Positions 22,010 to 34,599 of a stretch of DNA of 64,000 nucleotides are shown one piece after another. The notes under the pieces were generated by a model. The model made no database searches and had not been told where the DNA came from. It saw only the letters and a list, made by a program, of their open reading frames with translations. Where the stretch lies: NCBI GenBank assembly GCA_023213315.1, contig JAKCPI010007812.1, positions 27,338 to 91,337 of the forward strand. The letters run 5' to 3'. How positions within the stretch are numbered: the stretch's first letter is position 1; the number at the start of each line of letters is the position of its first letter. This stretch comes from Euborellia annulipes. Taxonomy: Eukaryota; Arthropoda; Insecta; Dermaptera; Anisolabididae. A program made the position numbers and the translations under genes.

Positions 22010-24190
22010 TGTATTATAAAATCTTCTGTAAATCTTCTCATTTATTTAATATGATATTTAATAAAATCTGAAATTTCAAGTTTTTGGTGTTTAATTAATT
22101 CCAATTTATTTAACAAGCCAAATATTTGTGTCTCCTATTACTAAATTCTCAATTAACGTTAATATCGGTACAGCGAGAGGGAGAGATTTTCGTCGAAATA
22201 GAAATGGATGGTTTGGTTATAATTATACCACCACCGCCAACGCTTTCTCTACCTGTTGCTTCAGCAACTTGAAAGAACAAGACAAGACCTTTGTTGTTGT
22301 TGTTGTTGTTTCTGAGAAATCATTTCTTGCACTTGGCTTTAGAATTGTATCATAAATTATTTGATAATATCTTTCTGTTTAATTATAACAAAGCAATCGA
22401 GAGAGGTGAAATTTTTTTTTTTTTTTTTTCGAATTGTTTTTAGATATGTAAATTCTGAATCTAGACGTTCTCCCGAGTAAAATGATATGTCACACTTGTA
22501 TTTTGTATTTATTACAATTGTATTTAAAACAAATTATTTTATTTATTACCCTTGGAGCATTTATAAATACCATATAAGGAAATGTAAAGCAATTAAAAAA
22601 TTTATTTTAAATAAATGGGAGATTTAATTAAAAATTTTAAATTAAATTTTTATATAATTAATTAAAGAATAAAAATTGTGAGATTTAATTTTAATTTTTT
22701 GCTTTTAACCCATTTACTCCGAAACTACTTGACGGATTTTCATCGGATTTTTTTTTAATATATAGAGATTTTTAAGCCGGTGTTTTTAGGCTAGATGGGG
22801 GTGTATAAAATGACTGTCAAAATAATTAATTCCCGCACTAAGGAAAATAAAATTCAATTAGTTGAAATTAATAGGGGCCGGTAAATGGCTTAGCCCCGAA
22901 ATACCTTAAAAAAAAAAAAAAAAAATTATATATTTAAAGTTGCGGGATGTGTGCCACCACCAGATTTTTTTTTAAACTTAAATCTTTAGTAACAAATTGT
23001 GAATATGAGAGATGAAATTTTAATTGAAAAACTCGGCCAAGAGAATAATCCCAAATATCAAAATGAAAATGAGAGAGAGAAAATTAATTCTTTTGATAGA
23101 AACGGAAATAAAATAGAGAGAGATGATGATGATGATGATGGCGTTAATAACTTAAAGGGAAACATATTATGTATTAAAATTAAAAACTGTCCCCTGAAGG
23201 TGAATAATCATTTAAATTAATTTTCTTTTTGGGGTTTTGAGGAGAAAAAAAGAGAAGCTAAGCCTCAGCACGTGTTTCTTTGATGTTTTTTTTTGGTAGA
23301 GTTAAAAGATGCTGCACACATTTCGCAAAAATCTAAAATTATACAAAGAGTAGCATTGCAGATTTGGCTTCTTTTTTTAAAGAGAAAGCCTTGCATTAGG
23401 GTTAAGAAAAGGGTAAGCAACTTGGAGTTCGAACTTGGCGCTAACCAAGATGAGTTAACGGTAACTAGTCTGCATTCTGGACTTGAGAAATTATACTTGA
23501 TTCATTCTCAGAAATTTATTTAAAAATTTACTTATCAAAAATTATTCAATTTTTATTTAAAAATATTTTCTGCAAATTTTAAATAAAACAAAAAACCTAA
23601 TTTTTGTATATAATTATAAATATTAATTGAAAAATTCAAAAACATAATTTTTAAAATCAAATATCTCAAAAACTATTGGACATATCAAAAAATGAAAATA
23701 ATTTTTATATAACTTCTTTTTTATGCTCTAAAAGAATCTGATATGAAAATTGTAAATTTAAATTCTTTGTAATATAATGCTCTTTATGTTTAATTAAAAT
23801 TCCCTTTTGATCACATCATTTCTTCTTATTTTGAGCGAGAGGCACTAAATAGTATTGACGTTAGAGAAGAGGGAGTTTGAGGTTAAATCGATCTCTACTT
23901 CTCTTTCTCTCTAATTAAACCAAATTCCAACTGCCTTCGTTCGTATAGAGTTCACTTTGTGAACACAGTTGGAGTTCCCTCTCACTCTCAAGCATCAGCT
24001 TATTCGTAGATATTGATGTTTTAAGCAAATTGTCTTTTAAATTCGCTATTTAATTGAAATGTCTTAATTTTTTTTTATATTCACGTAAAAAACACATGAA
24101 TTAAATTACTAGATGAGCAGCACTCCTTCGTAGGATCACGCTCCTAGTATTTTCTTTTTGACTTTCCTTATAGCCTTTAATTATTTAAAA
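22010..24190. other. 2.2 kb without a supported gene
   Basis: Open frames at 22128-22355, 22999-23220 and 23293-23523 are AT-rich, carry simple repeats ((GTT)n at 22293-22310, (GAT)n at 23122-23139) and show no domain. A motif ctccgaaactacttgacgg at 22728 recurs at 26480(-), 26693, 27115(-) and 27472 and belongs to a dispersed repeat. Confidence 0.45.
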
Positions 24191-24238
24191 GCCCGGGTGT
24201 GGGTAGTAAGTGCGCCCTACCTCCTATACCAAACGTCG
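24191..24238 (+). mobile_element. SINE S1, 5' piece (continues at 26150)
   Basis: tRNA-like head up to the B-box, interrupted at ccaaacgtcg. An uninterrupted copy reads ccaaacgtcgcgggttcgg at 29248. Confidence 0.8.
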
Positions 24239-26149
24239 CACAGTGGGCTGAAATCGAAAAAAAGCGGCCATAATTATCTTTTTTTGGGCGGATTTTTACA
24301 AAATTAAAACTATACATACATAATCATATGTTCTTCTATACCCTTCAATATTTTCGTATTTTACCAAAAGGGGTTGAAATTCCCCTTGACAAAGTTGAAA
24401 AAAATTATGATGTGTGAAATATAAAGAAAAACATATGTCAAAAAATCAAAAAAATATGCGTTTTACAAAAATGACATTTATTTTTACAAAAAACATACAT
24501 GGGGTGAACCCCTTACTGAAGGGAGCAAAAAAAAATTTTTTTTGATAATTACAAGCAATACGTCTTTATATACATTTTAAAGGTCCTCGTTACATTTTAA
24601 TGGATGCTGATTCCAAAGATGTCATCTATTTTTACTAAAAACATACATGGGGTGAACTACCCCTTAATGAAGGAAGCAAAAAAATTTTGCTTTGATAATT
24701 ACAAGCAATATGTCTTTATATACATTTTAAAGGTCACTCGTTACGAAAATGTCATTTATTTTTACAAAATATATAGATTGGGTGAACTACCCCTTACTGA
24801 AGGAAGCAAAAACAATTTTTTTTGGTAATTACAAGCAATATATCTTTATATACATTTGAATGGATACTGATTCCAAAGATGTCATCTATTTAAAAAAAAC
24901 ATGCATGGGGGTGAACTACCCCTTACTCAAAGGGTCAAAATTTTTTTTTTTTTTATATAAGCTTATATAAGCAATACGTCTTTATATACATTTTAATGGA
25001 TTGCTGATTACAAAGATGACTATTTTCTCTTCCCTTAACATTGGGGGAGGGGGAGGGGACTCGAGCCCCTTGGGCCCCTTGGAGTCGGCTTCTATGTCTC
25101 TGTCATTATACTTAAATAAAAATTATTTGCTAAAAAATAAATTACTATATTCTAGCCACTAACTTCTGTTTTATGTTCCTCTTTACCACTGTCTCTCGCT
25201 GATGGGCCAGAGACAGAGGAAGTGGAGTCAGTGAGGGAAATTTAAAACTTTAAAATTTTGCGTCGAAGGCGAGCAATTGCAAAATTTCCAAACAGTGAGC
25301 AAGAATAAATGTGATGCATTTGCTCGCTGAAGGCATGTAAGGGGGTCCAGGGGGCTTTATCACTTGTATACAAAAATAATATAGTTATTTCAATAATATT
25401 AGTAAAAATATGAACAAGAAAAAATGAAATTTTCAAATATTGAATATTCCCTTTTAATAGATTATTTTTTCAAAAGATTACAAAATTTGAGGCCCCCCTT
25501 CAAATTTTATGGTCATTCTAATAATAGCCTGATTTTATTTTGTCCGTCAGCCCTTTGTCACGTTTCAATATTATCTGTAAAGCAGAGAGAAGTTCATATG
25601 GTTTGACGGAAATCATTTGTTTTTCTGCCGATTTAATTATAAAAAATTAATAAAAATTTTTCGGGCAAAATCGGGCAAAAAGTTTCGATGCAATTATGTT
25701 CTACATGTATTCTAGTTTCAGAATCTATTGAGTTTGTTAGAAGGCAAGAGGATGCCCATATACTTTTTTGAAATTGAAAAAAATTTATATTGCTTTTTTT
25801 ACTTACAAAAAAAATTATTTAAAAATAAATAACTGAAATACAATAAAAACAAAAATATATTCAGAAAGAAGATTAATTTATCTATGATTCAAAAAAAATT
25901 CATTAAAATTGGATTAATATTAATACATGAAAAAAATTTCTGAATATCGACTTAAAACGCAAAGAAAAGTTAGTAAGTTTTCTTGCCCACTTTGGCGCTC
26001 TATAACTCGGGTTTGGGTTGGGTAAAAAAAATGAATTATTGTCCTGAGGTCCACATATAGTCTATTATTAGTGTGTAAAACGTTGTTTTTATATTTTGAA
26101 GTTCATTTTTTCGAATTATGGCCGCTTTTTCCTATTTCAGCCCACTGTG
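24239..26149. mobile_element. Probable non-autonomous Transib element, 1.91 kb
   Basis: Perfect terminal CACAGTGGGCTGAAAT inverted repeats extend to GCGGCCATAATT, with few changes. They are flanked by a 5-bp duplication CGTCG (24234-24238, 26150-26154). A GC-rich 5-bp duplication and CAC..GTG termini point to Transib, the superfamily related to RAG1. No transposase frame was found. The interior has four ~130-150 bp tandem units (24470-25015) with ggggtgaactaccccttac. Confidence 0.65.
24470..25015 (+). repeat. Internal tandem repeat of the Transib-like element
   Basis: Four units, with ggggtgaac near 24501, 24650, 24780 and 24908. The 74-residue frame at 24604-24828 is a by-product of these units. 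Confidence 0.7.
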
Positions 26150-26365
26150 CGTCGCGGGTTCGGACCCAGGCAGTCCGATGATTTTATTTAAGCCATTTGG
26201 ATACCAGATGGCTTAAATAGAAATGCCTGAACCCTCAATATATATATTCTCTACAACGGTTATCGTCAAAGTCTTATATGGCCTAAGTTGCCGAAAAGAC
26301 TGTGTGAATGTGGGTGTGAATGAGAAAAAAGTGTGAATGTTTTAAAAAAAAAAAAAAAAAAAAAA
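26150..26365 (+). mobile_element. SINE S1, 3' piece with poly(A)
   Basis: Continues from the B-box (cgggttcggaccc) through the hairpin body to an A-tail at 26343-26365. Confidence 0.82.
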
Positions 26366-28080
26366 TTATTTAAAAGATTAAATTGTATATAAATTTTTGA
26401 AATAAACTCTAGCTTAAAACACACCCTCGTAAAATAACCTTTACAATAAAAAAAACCCCATGAAAATCCGTCAAGTAGTTTCGGAGTTAATGCTTTATAA
26501 AGGAAAAATTAAAAATAAATCTCACAATTATTATTCTATAATTAATTATATAAATTTTAATTTATAAATATTTATTTTCTTTTTAAATGGACGGAGTTAA
26601 TTAAGGGATTTAATTATATAAAATTAAATAAAGATACAAATTATGCTTGCAGTTATAATTTAATTATTTTTATTATGTAATCCTCTCTAACTCCAAAATT
26701 ACTTGACGGATTTTCATGGGTTTTTTTTTCTAATGGTTAGAGAATATTTCCTAAACGTTGTTTTAAGGTTTGGTAGTATACCAGGATAAAAATTAAAGTC
26801 TAAAAATTCAAATTTTTGTCTTTTATCGGGTAACTCGTGGTGGTCATTCACTTACATGAGTGAATAAATGTAAATCAAAGAAAATTTATATTCTTTAACT
26901 AAAGAAAAAATAAATTTTTTTAAAAAGAAACTAGTTGAGGTTTCTTTCCCCCTCTCCTCTCCTCTTTTTTGGGTTCATTTTAATTGAAGAATGATTTTAT
27001 ATAAATTAAAGATATTTAAAATTTTTTTAATTTTAAACAGTTTATCAAAAATGAAACCTAATCTAAAAACACCGCAGTGAAATTCTCTATTCTTTGAAAA
27101 AAAAACCATGCAAATCGGGCGAGTAGTTTACGAGTTAGAATTAAAAGATTAAAATAATTAAATCTTCAATTAAATCCTACAATTATTATCCTATAATTAA
27201 TTATATATATTAAATTTTATCAATTGCAATTTTCCCGGATGACAAAGAGATATAGAATGAGAAAGTAAATGAAATTTAGTTCTGGTAATAATAATTAAAA
27301 TTAATATTAATAAAGCATAAAAAGCCCCGGGGGGGGGGGGAAAATTAATTATTTTTATAATTAATTAAAATTTATCAATTATCTCTTCTCTAACCAATTA
27401 AAAGAAAACAAAAATAATTAATTAGGGAATTCTAATTGTTTATTTATTGCAACACATAAACTCCGAAACTACTTAACCGATTTTCTTCGGATTTTTTTCA
27501 ATGTATAGAAAATTTTCAGGTGATTATTTTTATTGTGTGATGACTCAAAATAAAAGAACAATCATAACAAAATAATATTTTTTTTTATACATTTCTCAAT
27601 TGCCTCCATTTTAGTCAAATTTTAAATATTTTCATTAAGTCATAAATTTAAAATGCAAACAAAAATTGATCAAACGATGATGTTAAAAACCAATTTCCAA
27701 ACCACACGAGAGAGAAGAGCTTAACTTGTTGAACGTTCGTTAATTAATAATAACTGAAATGGAAAACGATTGGAAATTAAATTTTTTTTTTATTTTCAAG
27801 AGTGTGAGGGAAATTTAATTTAATCGCTCTTCTAATAGTTTATATAAAGTTATATCAGCTAAGTTTATCTAAGGGAGGGGAGGGACCTTTTCAAAGTCGA
27901 GTTGGTTAAATACTGTATATTAATTATTTTCTCTCAATCACTCGAGTTGGATAGGCGAAATTCAAAAATAAAGCAGAAAGGAAACTTGTAAGCAAAATTC
28001 ATAAGCTAGCAGCGATATTTATGAAAACAAAACTCCAAAGTAAATATAAAAAGAGAAATTTAAACGTAAGATCCTTTAAC
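26366..28080. other. 1.7 kb AT-rich repeat-derived stretch without genes
   Basis: Holds four of the tacttgacggattttcat-type motifs in both orientations, and aataataattgtgagattta-type blocks shared with 22680, 54530 and 55390. A G-run lies at 27327-27339. No coding frame. Confidence 0.45.
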
Positions 28081-28562
28081 CAGTGGCGTGCGGTCAGAGG
28101 AAGCACTGCTTCCCTAAGCAATTGAAAAAATTAAACTATTTATTATTTAAAAGTAAACTTGCAACGTGTTTACAAAACATCTTATAACACTGGCGCGAGG
28201 GGGCAGTGAGAGTGGGTCTCTGACGTAGTGGATGCTGAGCAGCCTAGAGATTCCCTAAAGGTCGACTCGCGCAGGCGCTTTAAGGCGGGAGGATCTCGCG
28301 GGGCGGGGAGGGGAGTGCAAGACGGGGATGCTAGCTTCCTCGGGCCGAAGATAGCCGAGAACGTCCGAAGCACTCCCACTTAACTTTACAGTCAACGTAG
28401 GCTACTGATAGTGTCAAATCCCTCTATTAAGAGCCGATTTTAAAATTATGGTTGTTAAAACTTGATTGTATATTTCTAATATTAACTTTGGCTAACGTAA
28501 TATATAGGCCTATATATATATATATAGTACTTCCCCAAAAATTTTACCCCCGCACGCCACTG
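28081..28562. mobile_element. hAT MITE, 482 bp
   Basis: Ends CAGTGGCGTGCGG inverted at both sides. The 8-bp flank cctttaac / ccattaac differs at one base. The GC-rich interior gives a spurious minus-strand frame at 28182-28379. Confidence 0.75.
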
Positions 28563-28731
28563 CCATTAACTAGATTAGCATATCATAAAATAAAGGACCG
28601 GAGGCCGAGTGCACGATTTTGCCCTTTCTTCGGCTCCTGCGATTTGATTAAAATTCATAAATTATATTCTCTTGAAAAAGTATCCCGTTGGAATTTTGAA
28701 ACGTAACTTTGCAGTCTTATTAGAGGACGTT

Positions 28732-28982
28732 TTTTTTTTTTTTTTTTAAACACACTTTTTTCTCATTCACACTCACAATCACACAGTCTTTTCGGCTACT
28801 CGGGCCATATAAGACTTTTTACGATATCCGTTATTAAATAATTTATCTATTAAGGGGCCAGGCATTCTTATTTAAGCCATTTGGTATCCAAATGGCTTAA
28901 ATAAAATCATCGGACTGCCTGGGGTCCGAACCCGCAACTTTTGGTATTCGAGTTTAGCACGCTAACCTCTACGCCAAACCCC
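28732..28982 (-). mobile_element. SINE S1, full copy in the Helitron
   Basis: Reverse orientation with a T-run at 28731-28747. Flanked by an 11-bp duplication tagaggacgtt (28721-28731, 28983-28993). Confidence 0.85.
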
Positions 28983-29190
28983 TAGAGGACGTTATGGAGA
29001 GTCCAGAAAAAATACTCTGGTCCCGAAATTTCTTAAATTTTTGAATTATTAATTCCTAAAGTTACGATTTCTCCCATAGAAAATGTTTAGAGAAATATCT
29101 ATATAATTCTTTGCATTTGTGTATTCTATGAATGTAAACAAATCCTCAAGCAGGCACTGGATTGGAATACGTAGTAATAATAATTTTCGA

Positions 29191-29300
29191 GCCCTCGGGG
29201 CTTGGTGTAGAGGTTAGCGTGCTAAACTCGTATACCAAACGTCGCGGGTTCGGATCCCAGGCAGTCCGATGATTTTATTTAAGCCATTTGGATACCAAAT
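29191..29300 (+). mobile_element. SINE S1, 3'-truncated copy
   Basis: Head and part of the hairpin body, ending at ggataccaaat. No A-tail. Confidence 0.75.
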
Positions 29301-29569
29301 TTTTTAGGACATATTTCATAAAAAATACTATTAATTAAAGCATTTGAACTCAATTTTTAATTTTTTGGCGCTTGACACACTAATGCATAGCAGGGTCCAA
29401 TTAAGAAAGGGCGAGGGTCCGCCACGGGCGAAACCCCGGATAGGCGCGAAGGCCCGCCAAAGGCGGGCGCCGCGGCTAGTATTATTAAAATTTTTCATGA
29501 AAATTATTTGAAGTACATTTTACGGATGTACCTATTTCAGATTTTTCAAATTCATTTTCCGGCTCTTCC

Positions 29570-29892
29570 TTTTATAAAGCCAATGTTAAATCCCCATATG
29601 GGGATTTGAATGTTAATTTCGATTGAAAATAGGGTCCCCGTTAACTTTTCACTTTTAAAAAAAAATTCTTTCCAATTATGTATTTAATTAGGATTTTCTA
29701 TTGTGTATAAAATGTCCAAATATGAGATTAAAATTTTGAAAAATAACCATAGTTTATTTCAAAGCAGTCAACATTTAAAATGCAAGGTGCTAAACTAAAT
29801 ATATCTCGACATAAAAAATCTGGTGTGACAAGCACAACTTTCCTTTACAGAAGGGCGTGTGCAGTGCGTTAAGTCACACCAGTGTTTTTTTT
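29570..29892 (+). repeat. Repeat family B copy ending in the R690 palindrome
   Basis: Aligns with 47165-47530 (blocks tgttaatttcgatt, gtataaaatgtccaaatatg, gcagtcaacatttaaaatgc). It ends in a CTGGTGTGAC..GTCACACCAG palindrome, although its body is unlike R690. Confidence 0.72.
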
Positions 29893-30159
29893 TTAACCCG
29901 TAGATATAAAATTTGAATCAGTGTTAGATTATTTGTAATAATAAACGAACGAACGAAGAAGGCACAAGTAGTATTTCAGATTTTATAGCCAATTAACGTC
30001 AATAACAGTTTTTGTTACGATATAAAGTTTTATCGGAAACGCATTTTTTTTTTTTTTTTTTTTTTTGCCTTTATTCAAAAGAGAGTAAGAAAATCTTGCT
30101 ATAAAATTATAATAATAATAGGGATAAAAGAATTTCGTAAATCCTTTTTTTTTTTATTA

Positions 30160-30254
30160 AAATATCTGGTGTGATTGGTCGCACAACGCAAATATTTCTC
30201 TTACCAGTTTTTTTGTGTCGTTTTCGACGATATAGCAGAATTCAAAATGTAAAA
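30160..30254 (-). repeat. Solo R690-type palindrome, degenerate
   Basis: tctggtgtgattggtcgcac with only part of the second arm, then tgtcgttttcgac and gcagaattcaaaatgt from the R690 body. Confidence 0.5.
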
Positions 30255-30262
30255 TCTATATA

Positions 30263-30543
30263 TCTATATAATTCGCTAATGTCCGTCTGTCTGTCACGCT
30301 CTATCCCGATGGAATTTTGAAATGAAATTTTATATGCTTAAAGAGAACCTTCTAGCGATTACAGGAAAATTATTTCCATTCCGAAATTCCTATAACTTTT
30401 TCAGTTATTAATTCTTAAAGTTACGATTTCTCACATAGGAAATGTATAGAGAAATATTTATGTATTCTTTTTATTTGTGTATTCCATGAATGTAAACAAA
30501 TCCTCAAGCAGGCAGTGAATTGAAATGGCCGCGTCGAGGCTAG
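30263..30543 (+). mobile_element. Short Helitron, 281 bp
   Basis: Starts TCTATATAATTCGC after A, contains gtccgtctgtctgtcacgct and caagcaggca, and ends ggccgcgtcgagg then CTAG|T. The terminal hairpin is degenerate. A start at 30255 is equally possible. Confidence 0.7.
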
Positions 30544-30589
30544 TTTATATTATAAACATTGAAGAAAATTGATCTAATGTTTAGAACAT

Positions 30590-31460
30590 CATTTTTTACT
30601 AAGGTAGTAAACTTTTTAAGGATTCTTTCTTTATCCATTCTCTTTATTAGCTTAAATAAGAGCGCGCAATTCCAATTTGGACCATATATCTCTAAGAAAT
30701 AAGGAAAATATTAAAGAAATATGAAGATGACTTTAACCTATAAAAAATGGTATTTATTTTAACTTAATTTTTCGTGTTTTTTTTCTTGATCCATTGTATT
30801 TATCATCCAAAAAACATAGATAAAGCTATTTTGATAGTTATTACTATAAGATTTAATAAAATATAATAGAAAAATCCTTGTTTATTTATCTGTCACGGTA
30901 TTGGAGCTAACTTCGTGCTAATAAATGAGTATGAAGTGAGCTCCTCTATCGATTCGTTCATTATTTATCTAAAAGAAATTTAACAGATTTGTTTATTTAC
31001 ACAAGTGGCAAAAGAAAAAAAATTCAATAATTTGTATTGCCAAATAACATATGAAAAATAAATAAATCCATTAAATAATTTTCTTTTACATCAATAATGA
31101 ACGTAACGATAGAGGAGCTCACTTCATACTCATTTATTAACACGAAGTTAGCTCCAATACCGTGACAGATAAATAAACAAGGGTTTTTCTATTATATTTT
31201 ATTAAATCTTATAGTAATCACTATCAAAATAGCTTTATCTGTTTTTTGGATGATAAATACAATGGATCAAGAAAAAAACACGAAAAATTAAGTTAAAATA
31301 AATACCTTTTTTTATAGGTTAAAGTCATCTACATATTTGTTTAACATTTTCGTTATTTTTTAAAGATATTTGGTCCAAATTGGCTTTCCGCGCTCTTATT
31401 TAGTCTAATAAACAGATTGAATAAAGAAAGAAACCCTTTTTTGTTTACTATAAAAGTAAA
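30590..31460. repeat. 0.87 kb palindrome
   Basis: Arms of about 390 bp, very similar, around a ~100 bp spacer. For example cacggtattggagctaactt at 30896 is mirrored near 31163. No ORF or terminal duplication defined. Confidence 0.8.
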
Positions 31461-31504
31461 AAATCACTGATAGTATTCTAGACTCGCGCCGAAAATTTAT
31501 TACC

Positions 31505-31835
31505 ATGGACATGTACAAGAGTAAAGTGTGCTTCAAACGATTTTCAGTGCAAAATAAGATACATTTTAAAGAGCATCTAACAAATAATTAATTTAATAAT
31601 TTTAATCAAAATCGTTTGAAGGTATTTTGAGAAAATCGAAAAAAACTGAAAAAGTGCATCAGTAAAGTACTAGTACTCTTTGGCCCATTTTGTTCAAAAA
31701 CTTCTTGTCACGTCCCAGAGGGTACTCAACTTAAATTATAAAATTACAATCTCCTAGATCATTTCCTTGATGCTATCTATATTTTGAACACAGGGTGTCT
31801 CAAAACGCGTGTTTCCATCAAAATCTCTCTATATA
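31505..31835 (-). repeat. R690 repeat, partial
   Basis: Reverse orientation, from aagagtaaagtgtgcttcaa to tttccatcaaaatctc. Confidence 0.65.
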
Positions 31836-31836
31836 C

Positions 31837-32360
31837 GGGGGCTCGATGGGGTGGTGAGCTAGGGTGTCGGCTTCCCTGTTCAAACCCTGGGCGTGCGGGA
31901 TTTTTTCATTAAATAAAAATATTTATTCAAGCAGGCACTGGATTGGAATATTGGATCTCACCACAGGCAACTCTACGAGGAGAGGGAGTTGCTGTGACAT
32001 CCCGTCCTGTGGAAGTCCCTCTCAGTGATGCATTCTTCGAAAGGAGTCGGTGCTGAGGGAGTCCCTCCTCTACTAGGACATCCTCCATAGCATAGAAGAG
32101 GTTGAATAAAAGGAGCCGGTTGGAACCAGAAATAAGGATTAGTTCACTAGCTAGAGACGAAAGCAGGAGGAGGAGTTAGAGATAGGAAATAATGTAACTT
32201 CACGGGGTGCCGGTAGATGGCTACGGCCAGAGGCCGCGGTTGGGTTTGAGGTGTGTGTCTCCGTACACGTAAGCACCTCGGGTAAATAAACGGGGATCCC
32301 GATAGGAATTTCAAATATTAATAAAATTAATATATTAACATATATATAGATAAACAAAAG
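31837..32360 (+). mobile_element. Chimeric SINE-like repeat
   Basis: tRNA-like head (A-box-like tggggtggtgagctaggg, B-box-like tgttcaaaccctgg), then a Helitron core piece (caagcaggcactggattgg at 31928), then a body whose part 32110-32230 recurs inverted at 34600-34728. Confidence 0.5.
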
Positions 32361-32878
32361 TAAAATCATTTTTCCTCCATCTTATCTATAGTAAATCCAT
32401 CTGTCGCTTTATTTTTATTATTATATATCTATTTTTGATCAAATATTATTTAAAGCGTGCTTTCTCTCTTTACTTTTCAAAAAGAATGTGCGAGAAGGAT
32501 GCGCGCGCATCTCTCTGGTCCAGCAGCAGCAGCAGACGCCACATAGATTAAAATATGAATTGATTTCGAGCGGCCTGGCCGGGTTTCAAAGCCCTCCTGC
32601 CCCTACCCCCCCCCCCCCTCCGTCTTCTTTTTTAAAGGATTTTCCCACTTGCAGCCAACCGACAATTAAAGGGCCCTCCTGCCTGCCTTCCCTTGAAGCA
32701 ACTTTATTAATGACCATTCGTGGTATTAAAATACCAAAGAGAATTAAATCGTAAACAAGGATTAACCTAAAACTGACGATTATTAAAATACGGACTTTGC
32801 CCTTGGCGGGTCACTAACAAGGGGAATGCATGGCCTACCCCTCACCGATTTGAAAGAAAACTTTTTTATGTGTAGTAC
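32361..32878. other. Spacer with GC-rich patch, no gene confirmed
   Basis: Includes a 14-bp palindrome GATGCGCGCGCATC (32498-32511), (CAG)n at 32522-32533 and a C-run at 32607-32619. The open frame 32488-32754 spans these simple repeats and has no recognised domain. Confidence 0.4.
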
Positions 32879-33674
32879 TTAAGGTTGTTCGGACATTAAA
32901 GCACTTTAATAGATTAAAAGCTAATTGTTTTAATATGTTATTAATCACTATCAAATACGTATAAAATAAAATTTTGAAGCAGATCTGACGCAGGGTTATC
33001 GTGTTAATAATTATTAAAAAATTGAAATTTAACATGTAGTCTATGGGGAATGTCGACGAAACGCACACATATCGAATTATATAGCCACCTCTGTAATAGG
33101 TAAATAAACAAAAAACTTACATTTTATCAATTCACTTCCGAGGAATACGTTAAACATAAAATCAAAAGGTTCTGCCGAACGCTTTTAAAAACATTTTAAC
33201 AAGAAAGTCAAAAGATTCTCCAAAATGACAGTCGCGAATATTTAGAAATAAGGAAGCCACGAGACTCAGACCAGTCTGGCAACGTCGCATAAAATAATAC
33301 TCTTTTCTCGCTGTCAGTTACATTTTTTTTTTCAATTTTACGATATTTTTTCTCGCAAATCGTCCATTGTGTTCAAACTGATTTGCATTAAACATTGTAA
33401 TATATTAAATAAAATAAAATTTAAGGCTTTTAAGATTTAAAATAGATAGTTGATGAATGCAATGTTGCCAGTTCTATATTACGTGAAAAACTGCTCAAGT
33501 CAAAAGTCATTCATTTATTATTTTTGGTAATTAAATTATTAACTGAATCCAAAAAACTATGATAGGTCACGAGTAAATTATAATAAGGAATTTTGGCATT
33601 CAAATTTTTAATTTTATTTAAAAAAAAATTTAGATTCTATTATGACTTACGATGTACTATCCGAACAACCTTAA
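32879..33674 (+). mobile_element. TTAA MITE family T1, copy 4 (796 bp)
   Basis: Complete copy with TTAAGGTTGTTCGGAC at the left and CCGAACAACCTTAA at the right. Colinear with copy 1. Confidence 0.78.
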
Positions 33675-33977
33675 TGAAAAACAATTTCTGTTAAAGGATG
33701 TTAAAGATTATAAAGCCGTTGCTTCTTGCTCACTATTTGGAAATTTTGCAATTACTCCCCGAAGTTTTATATTTCCATCTCTGACTCTAGCCAATCAGCG
33801 AGAGAGAGAGTGGTAAACAGACACATACAACGGAAGTGAGTGGCTTGCGCATTTTATATATAGTAATGATTAATTGCACACAAATTTACAATATTTTTTT
33901 TTTTTTGTTAGCATATTAGCATTAATTCTAAATAATACATAAATGTCAAAATATATAGAGAGTGAAAACTTGTGCCA

Positions 33978-34275
33978 GATACCGGTATTTCGGATGCTAG
34001 ATACCGGTACTTAAAATACTAGATGAGGGTATTTGAGATTCTAGATACCGGTACTTGGAATGGTAGGTACCGGTACTTGGGATTCGAGATACCGGTGCCT
34101 AGGTTGCTACTTGAGATTCTAGATTTCGATACTTGAAATGTTAGATACCGGTACTTGGAATGCTAGATACCAGTACTTGGAATACTAAATGACGGTATTT
34201 GAGATACTAGATATCGGCACTTGGAATGATAGATACCGGTACTTGGAATGCTAGGTACCGGTACTTGGGCTGTGA
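33978..34275. repeat. TACCGGTA minisatellite
   Basis: Degenerate units of ~22-24 bp carrying ATACCGGTACTTGGAAT. The palindrome TACCGGTA recurs about ten times. Confidence 0.85.
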
Positions 34276-34599
34276 GTCTCTCCGTGCACGATATTCCAAG
34301 GGTAAACAAAAGTTGAATGTGTTTTTTTGTATGTAGGCTGACGTAATTTAAGGTTTTTTCCACAAATTAAAGAAACTTTGATCTTTTTAAACTCCCACCT
34401 CTTCCCAAATTAAATTTCTATAGTCTTGATTAGTGACTGTCTGTCATCCTCTGTTTGACCAACTTCTCGATGCTGAGCGCGCCGTAGGTTTAGAGAGATT
34501 CACCATATATAATGTGGAGGTGAATATCCCTCAACTCGAACCTTGGTTTACCTCTACATCGTGCCAAGGGTTCTCTCTTTTAGCTCCGTACACGAAGAC

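Larger units (their letters stand above)
28684..29479 (+). mobile_element. Helitron, 5'-truncated, with two SINE S1 insertions
   Basis: Family blocks from cccgttggaattttgaaacg to caagcaggcactggattgg, ending ccgccaaaggcgggcgccgcgg then CTAG|T at 29476-29480. The part 29303-29400 matches 49660-49770, so the copy is chimeric. Confidence 0.7.

Noticed and set aside
22128..23523. Three plus-strand frames of 73-76 codons
   Set aside because: AT-rich, with simple repeats, no recognisable motif and no consistent splice sites.
24604..24828. 74-codon frame with repeated peptides
   Set aside because: Arises from the tandem units inside the Transib-like element.
28182..28379. Minus-strand 65-codon frame in GC-rich DNA
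   Set aside because: Lies wholly inside a hAT MITE with defined ends.
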